From positions 1-64,000 of the forward strand of contig NZ_JAHWQX010000004.1 in NCBI RefSeq assembly GCF_019334345.1: DNA of 64,000 nt. Direction: 5' to 3'. Made by a program: the position numbers and the translations under genes. The notes below the pieces were generated by a model that ran no database searches, was not told the origin of the DNA, and saw only the letters and a list, made by a program, of their open reading frames with translations. This document shows, piece by piece, positions 7,830 through 17,348 of this stretch (position 1 is its first letter; every line of letters starts with the position of its first letter). Source of the stretch: Neohoeflea coraliihabitans. GTDB taxonomy: Bacteria; Pseudomonadota; Alphaproteobacteria; Rhizobiales; Rhizobiaceae.

Positions 7830-8716
7830 CAGTCTTCCACCCGCGCATCTGGCTTGTCGACGCCGACATTGCTCATCACGGTAAAGAAGATGTAGCTGAT
7901 CGTGATCACCATCAACTGGTAGACCAGCGACATCGCCGCCGCCGGGCCGAGGTCGAATTGGCCCACCGCCTGCTTGACCAGGTCGATCGACATGAAGGTC
8001 GTTGAATTGCCCGGCCCGCCGCCGGTCAGCACGAATGGCTCGGTATAGATCATGAAGGAATCCATGAAGCGCAGCAGGAAGGCGATGATCAGCACGCCGC
8101 GCAATTTCGGCAGCTGGATGTAGCGGAACACCGACCAGCGCGAGGCGCCGTCGATTTTGGCGGCCTGGTAATAGGCTTCCGGAATGGAGACCAGCCCGGC
8201 ATAGCACAACAGGACAACCAGGCTGGTCCAGTGCCACACATCCATCAGGATGATCGTCGCCCAGGCGTCGAAGATGTTGCTGGCGTAATTGTAGTTGATG
8301 CCCATCTGGTCGAGCGCGTAGCCCAGCAACCCGATGTCGGCACGCCCGAAGATCTGCCAGATCGTGCCGACAACGTTCCACGGGATCAGCAGCGGCAGCG
8401 CCATCAGGACAAGGCAGACCGGCACCCAGATACCCCGGCGCGGCATTGTCAGCGCGATTGCGATCCCGAGCGGGATCTCGATGCACAAGACGATGAAGGA
8501 GAACAGCAGGTTGCGGCTCAGCGAGTTCCAGAACCGGTCCGATCGCAGCACGTCCTGGAACCATTCGGTGCCGGCCCAGAAGAACTGGTTGTTGCCGAAC
8601 GTGTCTTGCACGGAATAGTTCACCACCGTCATGATCGGAATGATGGCGCTGATGGCGACCAGCAGGAACACCGGGATCACCAGCAGCCAGGCCTTGTTGT
8701 TGTAGGGTTTATCCAT
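7829..8716 (-). CDS. glpP: Glycerol ABC transporter inner-membrane permease (MalF/UgpA-like)
   Basis: A 295-residue permease with six predicted membrane segments, the first being AWLLVIPVFLLVAISAIIPIM. The cytoplasmic EAA-type loop appears as IPEAYYQAAKIDGASRWSVF followed by RYIQLPKLRGVLI. The ATG at 8716 lies two bases after the glpT stop. The frame extends well upstream inside glpT, but that part has no membrane or family character. Forms the heterodimeric channel with GlpQ. Confidence 0.93.
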   Translation of the reverse strand: MDKPYNNKAWLLVIPVFLLVAISAIIPIMTVVNYSVQDTFGNNQFFWAGTEWFQDVLRSDRFWNSLSRNLLFSFIVLCIEIPLGIAIALTMPRRGIWVPVCLVLMALPLLIPWNVVGTIWQIFGRADIGLLGYALDQMGINYNYASNIFDAWATIILMDVWHWTSLVVLLCYAGLVSIPEAYYQAAKIDGASRWSVFRYIQLPKLRGVLIIAFLLRFMDSFMIYTEPFVLTGGGPGNSTTFMSIDLVKQAVGQFDLGPAAAMSLVYQLMVITISYIFFTVMSNVGVDKPDARVED

Positions 8717-8718
8717 GT

Positions 8719-9795
8719 TCACGCTCCCCGCCGCACCAGGTGAGAGTTCTTGTAGATATTGATCCGCGCCGGATCGAAGCGCAGCGCCGCGTCCGCCGGG
8801 ATTTCCTCCCCCTCCTGCAGCAGCGCATTGACCGGGTGGCCCTCGAGATTGGTGCGGACAATCTGGAAGCGGCCGATATTTTCCACCGCATCGATGCGCA
8901 CCGGAATGCCCTCGCTGCCGCGCGCCGTCAGGGTGACGAATTCCGGCCGGATGCCGAGCTCGAGATTCTCGCCTGACGCCGGTGAAGGCTGGACCAGATC
9001 GATCGCCGTGCTGCCCACGGTCGCCGTACGTCCGGTGATGTTGCAGGGCAGGACATTCATGCCCGGCGATCCGATGAAATATCCGACAAATGTGTGCGCC
9101 GGTTCCTCGAACAGCTCTTCCGGCGTGCCGATCTGCACCACTTCGCCGGCGTACATCACCACCACCTTGTCGGCAAAGGTCAGCGCCTCGGTCTGGTCGT
9201 GCGTAACATAGATCATCGTGTGCCCGAGCTGGCGGTGCAGGTCCTTCAGCTTGGTGCGCAGCTGCCACTTCATGTGCGGATCGATGACCGTCAGCGGCTC
9301 GTCGAACAGGATGGCGTTGACGTCGTAGCGCACCAGCCCCCGGCCCAGCGAGATCTTCTGCTTCTCGTCGGCGGTCAACCCGCGCGCCTTGCGGTCGGCC
9401 TTGTCGCCAAGGTCGAGAATCTCGACCATCTCGTTGACGCGCTCGGTGATCGTCTCGCGCGGCACGCGGCGGTTGATCAGCGGAAAGGCCAGGTTCTCCC
9501 GCACCGTCATCGTGTCGTAGATCACCGGGAACTGGAACACCTGCGCGATGTTGCGCTCCTCCGGTTGCAGATGCGTGACGTCCTTGCCGTCAAACTTGAT
9601 GTGGCCCTTGGATGGCACCAGCAGACCGGAGATGATGTTGAGCAGGGTGGTCTTGCCGCAACCCGATGGTCCGAGCAGCGCGTAGGCGCCGCCATCCTCC
9701 CAGTTGTAGTTGATCTCCTTCAGCGCGAAGTCGGCATCCGAGGTCGGGTTCGGAAGGTAGGAGTGGGCCAGACGGTCGAGGGTGATGCTTGCCAT
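8719..9795 (-). CDS. glpT: Glycerol ABC transporter ATP-binding subunit
   Basis: A 358-residue ATPase of the CUT1/MalK type. The Walker A is [10 protein letters not shown], the Walker B region is NAILFDEPLTVIDPH, and the switch histidine is in YVTHDQTEAL. The signature motif is degenerate (LTADEKQKISLGRGL instead of LSGGQ), as is known for one of the two ATPases of the rhizobial glycerol importer. A C-terminal regulatory TOBE-like domain covers about residues 240-358. It follows glpS by ten bases. Having one ATPase with a noncanonical signature suggests the GlpS/GlpT pair works as an asymmetric heterodimer. The symbol follows the rhizobial operon and should not be confused with the E. coli GlpT antiporter. 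Confidence 0.92.
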   Translation of the reverse strand: MASITLDRLAHSYLPNPTSDADFALKEINYNWEDGGAYALLGPSGCGKTTLLNIISGLLVPSKGHIKFDGKDVTHLQPEERNIAQVFQFPVIYDTMTVRENLAFPLINRRVPRETITERVNEMVEILDLGDKADRKARGLTADEKQKISLGRGLVRYDVNAILFDEPLTVIDPHMKWQLRTKLKDLHRQLGHTMIYVTHDQTEALTFADKVVVMYAGEVVQIGTPEELFEEPAHTFVGYFIGSPGMNVLPCNITGRTATVGSTAIDLVQPSPASGENLELGIRPEFVTLTARGSEGIPVRIDAVENIGRFQIVRTNLEGHPVNALLQEGEEIPADAALRFDPARINIYKNSHLVRRGA

Positions 9796-9805
9796 GCTCT
9801 TGTCC

Positions 9806-10888
9806 TCACATCTGTCCGGCGGAAGCAGGCGACGAGACCAGTTTCTCGCCCGCATCGAAGATGAACACGTCGCGCCCGGCGATATAGGCCGGGATCTGGT
9901 CGCCAATGCCGATGCGATGCACCCCGTGCAGCAGAGCCACCATCGGGGCATGCGCGCTTTCCAGATGAATGAAGCTTTCCGAACCGGTGATTTCTGTTGT
10001 CGAAACACGGCAGGCGATGGTCAGGGCTTCGCCTTCCGGCGGGCGCAGCGACAGGTGATGCGGCCGCACGCCGAGCGTATAGGCCCCGTCCGCCAACCCG
10101 CCGAGATGCGCAGGGACCCGCAACCGGCTCTGCTCCACCACGAAGGCATCGCCGGTCTTCGTCACCGGCACCATGTTCATCGGCGGATCGGAGAAGGTCT
10201 GCGCCGTCAGAAGGTCCGAGGGCGCATTGTAAACGTCAATGGTGCGATCGAACTGCGTCACCCGGCCCTCGTGCAGCGTCGCCGTCTTGCCGCCGAGCAG
10301 CAGCGCTTCATGCGGCTCCGTGGTCGCGTAGACGAAGATCGCTCCCGTCTCGGCGAAGATTTTCGGCAGTTCGACCCGCAGCTCTTCGCGCAGCTTGTAG
10401 TCGAGATTGGCCAGCGGCTCGTCGAGCAGCACCAGTTCCGCATCCTTGACCAGGGCCCGCGCCAGCGCCGTTCGCTGCTGCTGGCCGCCCGACAAATTGA
10501 GCGGGGTGCGATCGAGATACGGCGTCAGCTTCATCAGCGCCGCGGCTTTCTGCACCCGCGCATCGATCTTCGACTTGTCGACGCCGGCAACCCGCATCGG
10601 CGAGGCGATGTTCTCGTAAACCGTCATCGCCGGATAGTTGATGAACTGCTGATAGACCATCGCCACATTGCGCTTCTGCACCGGCACGCCGACCACGTCC
10701 TTGCCGTCGAGCAGGATCTGCCCCGAGGTCGGGCGGTCGAGACCGGCCATCAGCCGCATCAGCGACGTCTTGCCGGACAGCGTCGGCCCGAGCAGCACAT
10801 TCACCGTGCCCTTCTCGAGCTGCATCGACACGCCGTCAATGTGCAGGCTGTTGCCGACTTTCTTGCTGACGTTCCTCAGTTCAAGCAT
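9806..10888 (-). CDS. glpS: Glycerol ABC transporter ATP-binding subunit
   Basis: A 360-residue CUT1-type ATPase. The Walker A is altered to GPTLSGKTSL (usually GxSGxGKST), the signature [15 protein letters not shown] is intact, Walker B is LVLLDEPLANLDYKLR, and the switch region reads YATTEPHEALLL where the usual histidine is replaced (TTEPHEA rather than THDQxEA). The canonical signature here complements the degenerate one in GlpT. The ATG at 10888 lies three bases after the glpD stop; an overlapping TTG is an alternative start. A TOBE-like C-terminal domain is present. Same operon as glpD and glpT. Confidence 0.92.
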   Translation of the reverse strand: MLELRNVSKKVGNSLHIDGVSMQLEKGTVNVLLGPTLSGKTSLMRLMAGLDRPTSGQILLDGKDVVGVPVQKRNVAMVYQQFINYPAMTVYENIASPMRVAGVDKSKIDARVQKAAALMKLTPYLDRTPLNLSGGQQQRTALARALVKDAELVLLDEPLANLDYKLREELRVELPKIFAETGAIFVYATTEPHEALLLGGKTATLHEGRVTQFDRTIDVYNAPSDLLTAQTFSDPPMNMVPVTKTGDAFVVEQSRLRVPAHLGGLADGAYTLGVRPHHLSLRPPEGEALTIACRVSTTEITGSESFIHLESAHAPMVALLHGVHRIGIGDQIPAYIAGRDVFIFDAGEKLVSSPASAGQM

Positions 10889-10891
10889 CAA

Positions 10892-12418
10892 TCAACCCCG
10901 TTCCGCCGCGCTTTGGCGCGGTTGTGCGTTGATGTCCATGAAGGCTTGCAGGTCGGCCATCTGCTCCGGGCTGAAGCGAATGCCGAGCTTGGTTCTGCGC
11001 CATGCGACATCCTCTGCCGTCCGCGCCCACTCATGCGCGATCAGATACCGCACTTCCACCTCCGTCAAGCCATGTCCGAAATCGGTGCCGAGGTCGGCCG
11101 CCGACCCGGCGGCGTCGAGCATCTCGAAGACCTTGAGGCCGTAGCATCGCGCCAGCCGTTCGCTCTGCGCCGTCCCGAGAAACGGGAAGGTGGCGCGCAG
11201 CCGGGCCAGCAGCGCGTCAAAGCCGGTCACTGCGAAATCGCCGCCGGGCAGGGCACTTTCGCGCGTCCACGGCCTGCCTTTCGCGCCGAGCGTCGCCTCG
11301 ACTTTCTCCAGCATCGATTCCGCCAGGCGGCGATAGGTGGTGATCTTGCCGCCAAAGACATTGATGACCTTGGCCTGTGCACTTTCGCCGTCGACGCGCA
11401 GGACGTAATCGCGCGTTGCTTCCTGCGCTTTCGAGGCGCCGTCGTCGTAAAGCGGCCGCACGCCGGAAAAGGTCCAGACGATGTCGTCACGCGTCACCGG
11501 CTCGCGAAAATACGCGCTCGCCCCCTCGCACAGATAGTCGATTTCCTGCTCCGAGATGCGCACATCCGACAACGGACCGTGATAATCCTGGTCGGTGGTG
11601 CCGATCAGCGTGAAATCCTGCTCGTAGGGGATGGCGAAAAAGATGCGTTCGTCGGTGTTCTGGAAGAAATAGGCCTTCGGGTGATCGAACTTGCGGCGCA
11701 CGACGATGTGGCTGCCCTGAACAAGGCGCACATTGTCCGCGTTGGTGTGACCGAGGGACGTCTGCAGGATGTCATCGACCCAGGGGCCGCCGGCATTGAT
11801 CAGCAGTTTCGCCCCGACCGTCTCTATGGCGCCGGTATCGACCGATTGCAGCGAGACCTCCCACTCCGCCTCTTTGCGTTTTGCCGAGACAACCTTCGTC
11901 CGCGTGTGAATTTCCGCGCCTCTGGCCTGCGCGTCCATGGCATTGAGCACGACGAGGCGGGCATCGTTCACCCAGCAGTCGGAATACTCGAACGCTTTCG
12001 AAAACTCGCTCTTCAGCGGCCGCCCGGCACTGTCCGATCGCAAGTCGACGACATCGGTCGCCGGCAGCAGCTTTCGCCCGCCCAGATGGTCGTAAAGAAA
12101 CAGGCCGAGCCGCAGCAGCCAGGCCGGCCGCATGCCGTCATGATGCGGCAGCACGAAGCGCAGCGGCCAGATGATATGCGGCGCCATCCGCAACAGCACC
12201 TCGCGCTCGATCAGGGCCTCGCGGACCAGCCGGAACTCGTAATGCTCGAGATAGCGCAGGCCGCCATGGATCAGCTTGGTCGACCAGGAGGATGTGCCCG
12301 AAGCCAGATCGTTCATCTCGGCCAGGCATACGGAATAGCCCCGGCCGGCCGCATCGCGCGCGATGCCGCAGCCATTGATTCCGCCGCCAATGACGAGAAG
12401 ATCATAGTGCCTGGACAA
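10892..12418 (-). CDS. glpD: Aerobic glycerol-3-phosphate dehydrogenase
   Basis: FAD-dependent membrane-associated enzyme that oxidises sn-glycerol 3-phosphate to dihydroxyacetone phosphate and feeds electrons to quinone. The 508-residue length is normal. The N-terminal dinucleotide fold reads YDLLVIGGGINGCGIARDAAGRG, followed by LASGTSSWSTKLIHGGLRYLEHYEF, a strong GlpD signature. The C-terminal domain (about 390-500) is the usual alpha-glycerophosphate-oxidase helical region. It is the first structural gene after glpR and is followed with almost no gap by glpS. Placement of the dehydrogenase directly with the transporter is the rhizobial arrangement. Confidence 0.96.
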   Translation of the reverse strand: MSRHYDLLVIGGGINGCGIARDAAGRGYSVCLAEMNDLASGTSSWSTKLIHGGLRYLEHYEFRLVREALIEREVLLRMAPHIIWPLRFVLPHHDGMRPAWLLRLGLFLYDHLGGRKLLPATDVVDLRSDSAGRPLKSEFSKAFEYSDCWVNDARLVVLNAMDAQARGAEIHTRTKVVSAKRKEAEWEVSLQSVDTGAIETVGAKLLINAGGPWVDDILQTSLGHTNADNVRLVQGSHIVVRRKFDHPKAYFFQNTDERIFFAIPYEQDFTLIGTTDQDYHGPLSDVRISEQEIDYLCEGASAYFREPVTRDDIVWTFSGVRPLYDDGASKAQEATRDYVLRVDGESAQAKVINVFGGKITTYRRLAESMLEKVEATLGAKGRPWTRESALPGGDFAVTGFDALLARLRATFPFLGTAQSERLARCYGLKVFEMLDAAGSAADLGTDFGHGLTEVEVRYLIAHEWARTAEDVAWRRTKLGIRFSPEQMADLQAFMDINAQPRQSAAERG

Positions 12419-12494
12419 GTCTGCCTCCCGAAGACGGTCACGCTTCCTCCAAAGCGAAACCGCTCACAGAAGAAGTGAAAATAATACGAATGTC

Positions 12495-12502
12495 AAACGA
12501 AA
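12495..12502 (+). promoter_or_regulatory. Candidate GlpR half-site AAACGAAA before glpD
   Basis: AAACGAAA lies 77 bases upstream of the glpD start, in the 135-base gap after glpR, and TCGAAAG follows at 12508-12514. The same octamer, on the other strand, lies upstream of glpR. DeoR-family repressors often bind repeated TTTCGTTT-like elements. Binding by GlpR is inference. Confidence 0.35.
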
Positions 12503-12553
12503 ATGTCTCGAAAGGCTGACGCCCGTTCTCCCGCCGCGCGACGCGCCTGCGTC

Positions 12554-13321
12554 TCAGGCGGCGCCGGCTTCGATCAGCCGCACATCATTGTCCACGCAGA
12601 TCCGGCGGATGGTGTCGCTGGCGCAGATATCGGTGACAAAGGTGTTCACCTGCGAAAGATGTGCGATGCGCACCGGCGCCGTGCGTTCGAACTTGGTTGA
12701 ATCGGCGACCAGGATCACGTTGCGGGCGTTCTCGATGATCGCCTGTGCCACTTTCACCTCGCGGATATCGAAGTCCAGCAGCGCCCCGTCATGATCGATC
12801 GCGGAGGTGCCGATCACCGCGTGATCCACCTTGAACTGGCGGATGAAATCCACCGCCGTTTCCCCGACGATGCCGCCATCCGCGGCGCGCACCACCCCGC
12901 CGGCCATCACCACCTCAAACTTGCGATATACCCGTAAACGATTGGCAACATTGATGTTATTAGTGATCGCCATCAGGCCGACATGGTCCAATAGCGCCTC
13001 GCTGACTGCTTCCGTGGTCGTACCGATATTGATGAACAGCGAGGATTCATTGGGGATCAGCGCCGCCGCGGCCCTGCCGATCGCCGATTTCTCAGGTGCC
13101 GCAATCTGCCGGCGCTCCTCATATTCGAGATTGGCAACACCGGAGGGAAGTTCGGCGCCGCCGTGGATCCGCTTGAGCAATTGCTGCTCGCACAGATCGT
13201 TGAGATCCTTGCGGATCGTCTGCGGCGTTACATTGAAGCGCGACGCCAGGTCCTCGACCAGCACCCGTTCCTCGATCTTCGCCAGTTCGAGAATTCTTTC
13301 ATGACGTGGGGTCAGATACAT
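12554..13321 (-). CDS. glpR: DeoR-family transcriptional repressor of the glycerol regulon
   Basis: A 255-residue DeoR-type regulator. Residues 6-57 form the N-terminal winged helix-turn-helix (RHERILELAKIEERVLVEDLA, then TPQTIRKDLNDL). Residues 75-235 form the sugar-phosphate-sensing DeoR C-terminal domain, with SSLFINIGTTTEAV and the IVGETAVDFIRQFKVDHAVIGTSAID segment. The expected inducer is glycerol 3-phosphate. It is the promoter-proximal gene of the minus-strand glp cluster, 135 bases before glpD, and is probably autoregulated together with the operon. Identity as GlpR rests on family and context. Confidence 0.9.
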   Translation of the reverse strand: MYLTPRHERILELAKIEERVLVEDLASRFNVTPQTIRKDLNDLCEQQLLKRIHGGAELPSGVANLEYEERRQIAAPEKSAIGRAAAALIPNESSLFINIGTTTEAVSEALLDHVGLMAITNNINVANRLRVYRKFEVVMAGGVVRAADGGIVGETAVDFIRQFKVDHAVIGTSAIDHDGALLDFDIREVKVAQAIIENARNVILVADSTKFERTAPVRIAHLSQVNTFVTDICASDTIRRICVDNDVRLIEAGAA

Positions 13322-13345
13322 GCCGGTTCCGCGGTTTCATTTCTC

Positions 13346-13353
13346 TTTCGTTT
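13346..13353 (-). promoter_or_regulatory. Candidate GlpR half-site upstream of glpR
   Basis: TTTCGTTT on the plus strand (AAACGAAA read toward glpR) lies 25 bases upstream of the glpR start, inside a pyrimidine-rich run that also has TTTCATTT at 13335-13342. It matches the octamer in front of glpD. It lies between glpR and the divergent SDR gene, so either could be controlled. Confidence 0.35.
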
Positions 13354-13428
13354 TATCTATAACCGAACCCGAGCGAAACTCCAATCTGCCGATCTGCACG
13401 GACGGGTCGGTGCCGCGGCGAGGATGCA

Positions 13429-14190
13429 ATGAACGGATCTCCTTTTTCACAAACCCTGTTTGACGGCCAGACCGTTCTTGTCACCGGAGCCGGGCGCGGC
13501 ATCGGCCTGAGCGTGGCGCGCGCCTTTGCCGATCACGGCGCAAGGGTCATCGTCCACAGCGGCCGCGCCGGCACCGCGGAAACATTTGCCGGCAGCGGAA
13601 TCGAAGCGCTGGAGGCCGATTTCAGCCAGCGCACCGGGGTCGCCGACTTCATTGCCGCCGTGCACGACCGCACCGACCACCTTGATGTGCTGGTCAACAA
13701 TGCCGGCACCATGCTTGGCCGCTTTCCGGCGGGAGAGATCACCGATGCCCAGTATGATGAACTGGTGATGCTCAACCAGACCAGCGTGGTGATGCTGTGC
13801 CGTGGCCTGCTCGCGCCGCTGCGCGCCGCTCGCCAGGCGGCCATCGTCAACACCGTGTCGATCTCCGCCAGAACCGGCGGCAGCCCCGGCTCGTCCGTCT
13901 ACAGTGCCACCAAGGCTTTCGTGTCCACCTATACCCGCGCATTGGCCCGCGAACTGGCGCCGGACGGCATCCGCGCCAACGCCGTCTCGCCCGGCACCAT
14001 CGCCACCGATTTTCACGGGCGCTATTCCAGCGCCGCCAAACTCGAGGCCACCCGCGCCGCGCTGCCGCTGCAGCGGCTCGGAACGCCGGACGATTGCGCC
14101 CCCGCGTTCCTCTTTCTCGCCAGTCCGCTCCTGTCGGGCTACATCACTGGGCAGGTGCTCGAGATCAACGGGGGTCAGTTGATGGCCTAG
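13429..14190 (+). CDS. Short-chain dehydrogenase/reductase
   Basis: A 253-residue classical SDR that should reduce or oxidise a hydroxyl/keto substrate with NAD(P). The cofactor loop is TGAGRGIG (about residues 20-27), NNAG is present in VLVNNAGTMLG, the catalytic serine is in VNTVSISARTG and the YSATK motif gives the catalytic Tyr and Lys. The C-terminal SPLLSGYITGQVLEINGGQ segment is typical of the family. The substrate is not evident. It is divergent from glpR across 107 bases, which could mean co-control with glycerol metabolism, but no direct evidence shows this. Confidence 0.88.
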   Translation: MNGSPFSQTLFDGQTVLVTGAGRGIGLSVARAFADHGARVIVHSGRAGTAETFAGSGIEALEADFSQRTGVADFIAAVHDRTDHLDVLVNNAGTMLGRFPAGEITDAQYDELVMLNQTSVVMLCRGLLAPLRAARQAAIVNTVSISARTGGSPGSSVYSATKAFVSTYTRALARELAPDGIRANAVSPGTIATDFHGRYSSAAKLEATRAALPLQRLGTPDDCAPAFLFLASPLLSGYITGQVLEINGGQLMA

Positions 14191-14394
14191 CCATGCCATC
14201 TTGAGCCGCCGCCCGGCGGCCAGCGCGCCGATTGCCTTTGCGCGTGAAATCCGCTGGCGCCCGGCCTGCGATCTGCGCTAGTTTCACGCGGCCCGGCCCG
14301 GCTCACGCCGTGCTTCAGAAGGGCAGGGGATGACCCGCCGTTGTGTGCGGGCGTGGATATCGGCGCGGGGCCGGCGATGACACAGGATGCAGGC

Positions 14395-15204
14395 ATGGCT
14401 GACCAGAACGCTGCGCCCTCGGAACGCGCGCCCCCGGCGCGCAGCCCGGTGGCGCGGGTCGTGGCCGCCATCGACACCGCCGACTTCTTTCCGGCGATGA
14501 CCGATTATCTGCGCTCTGTGGTTCCCTTTCGCGGCATCTTCGTCACCCACCTGCACCGCGATCGGCCGCCCGGACATGTCTATGACAATGTCCGCGCCGA
14601 GCGCCACCGCGTCGTCGTCAATCAGTATCTCGACAGTGCCTATCTGCTCGATCCCGTCTACGATGCCTATCTGTCGGGGCGCATCAACTGTGCCATGCGG
14701 CTGCGCGACATCGCTCCCGACCGGTTTCGCAGCTCGACCTATTTTCGCCGCTACTATCAGAAGATCGTGCTGCGCGACGAGATGGCATTGCTCGTGCCGA
14801 TGCCCGGCGACGATGCCCTTTTCTACTCGCTCGGACGGCTTGGCGACGAACCGCGCTTCACCGCGCGCGCCGTGCGCGCCTTTCAAGACGAGATGCCGGT
14901 GATCACCGCCCTGACCGGCAAGCATTTCGATCGCGGCCGCCACGGACCGTCCGGGCCCCGCGACGTCCCCGCCGGACCTTCGCTGACCGCCGCGCTCGAG
15001 GCTTTTGGCCGCGATGTTCTCACCGCCCGCGAGCGCGAGGTGGCAACGCTCATCCTCAAGGGGCATTCCTCCGCCTCGGTGGCCGCCGTGGCCGGCATTG
15101 CCGTGGCCACGGTGAAGATCCACCGCAAGAACATCTACCGCAAGCTCGGACTGTCGTCGCAGTCGGAGCTGCTGTCGCTCTTCCTGCGCTCGGTCCTGCA
15201 GTGA
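14395..15204 (+). CDS. LuxR-type transcriptional regulator
   Basis: A protein of about 269 residues. The last 65 residues form a LuxR/GerE helix-turn-helix (LTAREREVATLILKGHSSASV, then ATVKIHRKNIYRKLGLSSQSEL). The N-terminal 180 residues are a possible ligand-sensing domain with no family I can name; they do not look like a receiver domain or a clear acyl-homoserine-lactone pocket. ATG 14395 follows AGGATGCAGG; ATG 14377 and a TTG at 14341 are alternative starts. It lies 73 bases upstream of a polyamine-type ABC operon on the same strand and probably controls it. In several proteobacteria similar solo regulators sit beside such transporters. Confidence 0.85.
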   Translation: MADQNAAPSERAPPARSPVARVVAAIDTADFFPAMTDYLRSVVPFRGIFVTHLHRDRPPGHVYDNVRAERHRVVVNQYLDSAYLLDPVYDAYLSGRINCAMRLRDIAPDRFRSSTYFRRYYQKIVLRDEMALLVPMPGDDALFYSLGRLGDEPRFTARAVRAFQDEMPVITALTGKHFDRGRHGPSGPRDVPAGPSLTAALEAFGRDVLTAREREVATLILKGHSSASVAAVAGIAVATVKIHRKNIYRKLGLSSQSELLSLFLRSVLQ

Positions 15205-15276
15205 TCCATACCTCCTTGGGGGTATTTACCGGCACGCATGCGGCTCCTAGCCTGAAGACAATTGCAGGGGGACAGC

Positions 15277-16413
15277 GTGACGAACACTCACACAGGCACC
15301 GTCTTGGCAGACCAGGGTTCGGCGGACGCGCACAGGCCCGCAGCCGTTTCCGTGCAGAAACTGTCGAAGAGATTTGGCGCCGGGCCGTTTGCCATCACCG
15401 CTCTGGACGCCGTCGAGATCGATATTGATCAGAACGAATTCTTCACGCTGCTCGGACCGTCCGGCTGCGGCAAGACCACGCTGCTGCGCCTGATCGCCGG
15501 CTTCGAACTGCCCTCCAGCGGTACCATCGCCTTGCAGGGCGAGGACATCACGGCGTTGCCGCCGCACCGGCGGCCGGTCAACACCGTGTTCCAGAGCTAT
15601 GCCCTGTTTCCGCACATGACGGTTGCCGAGAATATCGGCTTCGGTCTGCGCATGCTTGGCAAATCGAAGGCCGAGATCGGCACTGTCACCGAGCGCATGC
15701 TGGCCCTCGTGCAGCTTGAGGCACTGGCCGGCCGGCGCACCGATCAGCTCTCCGGTGGTCAGCAGCAGCGCGTCGCGCTGGCACGCGCTCTGGCACCGGC
15801 ACCGCGCGTATTGCTCCTCGACGAGCCGTTGGCCGCGCTCGATCTCAAACTGCGCAAGAGCATGCAGCTCGAACTCAAGAGCCTGCAGGCGGAAACCGGC
15901 ATCACCTTCATCTTCGTCACCCACGATCAGGAAGAGGCGCTGACCATGTCCGATCGCATTGCGGTGATGAAGGCCGGCCGCATCCTGCAGGTCGGCAATC
16001 CGCGCCAGATATATGACCGTCCCGAGCACCGCTTCGTCGCCGACTTCATCGGCGATATCAACATTCTCGAGGCAACGGTTCTCGAGGCCCGTGACGGCGT
16101 CGCGACGGTGCGTCTGAAGGACGGCACGAAGGTCAGCGCCGGCACGGCCGCCGGTGCGGCGCCCACCGGCGAGGTGGCCATTGCCATCCGCCCGGAAAAT
16201 CTGCGTCTGGCCGGCGAGGGCGAGAGCGCCACGATCACCGGCACGCTGGAGAACCTTGTCTATTTCGGCGCCGCCAGCAATCTGCATCTGCGCCTGCCCA
16301 CCGGCGAGGACCTCGTGGTCCGCGTTCCCGGCACATTCGCGGAAGGCCGCTACACGCCCGGGGCATCGCTGGGCGTCAGCTTCCAGCCCGAACTGACCCG
16401 GGTCCTGGCATGA
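15277..16413 (+). CDS. Polyamine-type ABC transporter ATP-binding protein (PotA-like)
   Basis: An ATPase of the spermidine/putrescine importer family, about 378 residues. Walker A is [12 protein letters not shown]-loop [12 protein letters not shown], signature [15 protein letters not shown], Walker [17 protein letters not shown], switch histidine [10 protein letters not shown], and a TOBE domain occupies about residues 285-378. A GTG at 15277 preceded by AGGGGGA is preferred; a TTG fifteen bases upstream is possible. The next permease starts inside its last codon (ATGA overlap). The subfamily suggests polyamines or related amines, but substrate cannot be fixed from the ATPase. Confidence 0.92.
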   Translation: MTNTHTGTVLADQGSADAHRPAAVSVQKLSKRFGAGPFAITALDAVEIDIDQNEFFTLLGPSGCGKTTLLRLIAGFELPSSGTIALQGEDITALPPHRRPVNTVFQSYALFPHMTVAENIGFGLRMLGKSKAEIGTVTERMLALVQLEALAGRRTDQLSGGQQQRVALARALAPAPRVLLLDEPLAALDLKLRKSMQLELKSLQAETGITFIFVTHDQEEALTMSDRIAVMKAGRILQVGNPRQIYDRPEHRFVADFIGDINILEATVLEARDGVATVRLKDGTKVSAGTAAGAAPTGEVAIAIRPENLRLAGEGESATITGTLENLVYFGAASNLHLRLPTGEDLVVRVPGTFAEGRYTPGASLGVSFQPELTRVLA

Positions 16414-17348
16414 GCGCGCCGCCGCAAAATCCGGCTCTTGCAGCGGCGATCGCCAGCACCACCCGGCGGGAGCGGACAACCCGCGCCGCCCTTCTGGCAC
16501 CGGCGCTGCTGATCATTCTGACAATCAGCGTCCTGCCGCTCGGCATCACGCTCGTCTATTCCTTCCTCACGCCGGGAACCTACGGCGGCGTGACCTGGGA
16601 ATTCAGCGTCAACAGCTACCTGCAATTCCTGTTTGACCGCGACATCTTCGACGACACGCTGAGCTTCAACCCGGCCTATCTTTCAATCTATCTGCGCTCG
16701 ATCGGTCTCGCCCTCGGCGCCACGCTCGGCGCGTTGATCCTTGGTTTTCCGACCGCCTATTTCATCGCCACCAAGCCGCGCGAGCAGCGCAACATCTGGC
16801 TGTTTCTCGTCACCCTGCCATTCTGGACCAACCTTCTGATCCGCACCTACGCCATGCTGCTGATCATTCGCGACGAGGGGATCATCAACACGGTGCTGAT
16901 GCAGATCGGCCTGCTGAACGCGCCCCTGACCATTCTCTACACCGACACCGCCGTGTTCATCGGACTGATCTATTCCTACCTGCCGTTCATGGTGCTGCCG
17001 CTCTATGCCAGCCTGGAAAAGCTCGATTTCAACCTCGTCGAGGCCGGCTACGATCTCTATGCCAACCGCCTGCGCGTTCTCTTTCACGTCATCGTGCCGC
17101 TGGCCAAACCGGGCATTGTGGCCGGTTGCGTGCTCGTCTTCATTCCCGGTCTCGGCGCCTACATCACGCCCGAGCTTCTCGGCGGCGGCAAGAAACTGAT
17201 GATCGGCAACATGATCGCCATGCAGTTCGGAGCCTCGCGCAACTGGCCGTTCGGCTCGGCAGCGGCGCTCATCCTGATGACCCTGGTGATCCTGGTACTG
17301 CTGGTCTATGCCCGCGCCGCCCGCCGGAAGGAGGCGGTCCATGACTGA
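16410..17348 (+). CDS. Polyamine-type ABC transporter permease (PotB-like)
   Basis: A 312-residue inner-membrane permease with six expected spans, beginning with a polar tail and then [20 protein letters not shown]. The EAA-type coupling loop is [19 protein letters not shown] continuing to [38 protein letters not shown] is a strong PotB signature. The start overlaps the ATPase stop by four bases and its own end overlaps the next permease start by eight, so the three genes are translationally coupled. Confidence 0.92.
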   Translation: MSAPPQNPALAAAIASTTRRERTTRAALLAPALLIILTISVLPLGITLVYSFLTPGTYGGVTWEFSVNSYLQFLFDRDIFDDTLSFNPAYLSIYLRSIGLALGATLGALILGFPTAYFIATKPREQRNIWLFLVTLPFWTNLLIRTYAMLLIIRDEGIINTVLMQIGLLNAPLTILYTDTAVFIGLIYSYLPFMVLPLYASLEKLDFNLVEAGYDLYANRLRVLFHVIVPLAKPGIVAGCVLVFIPGLGAYITPELLGGGKKLMIGNMIAMQFGASRNWPFGSAAALILMTLVILVLLVYARAARRKEAVHD

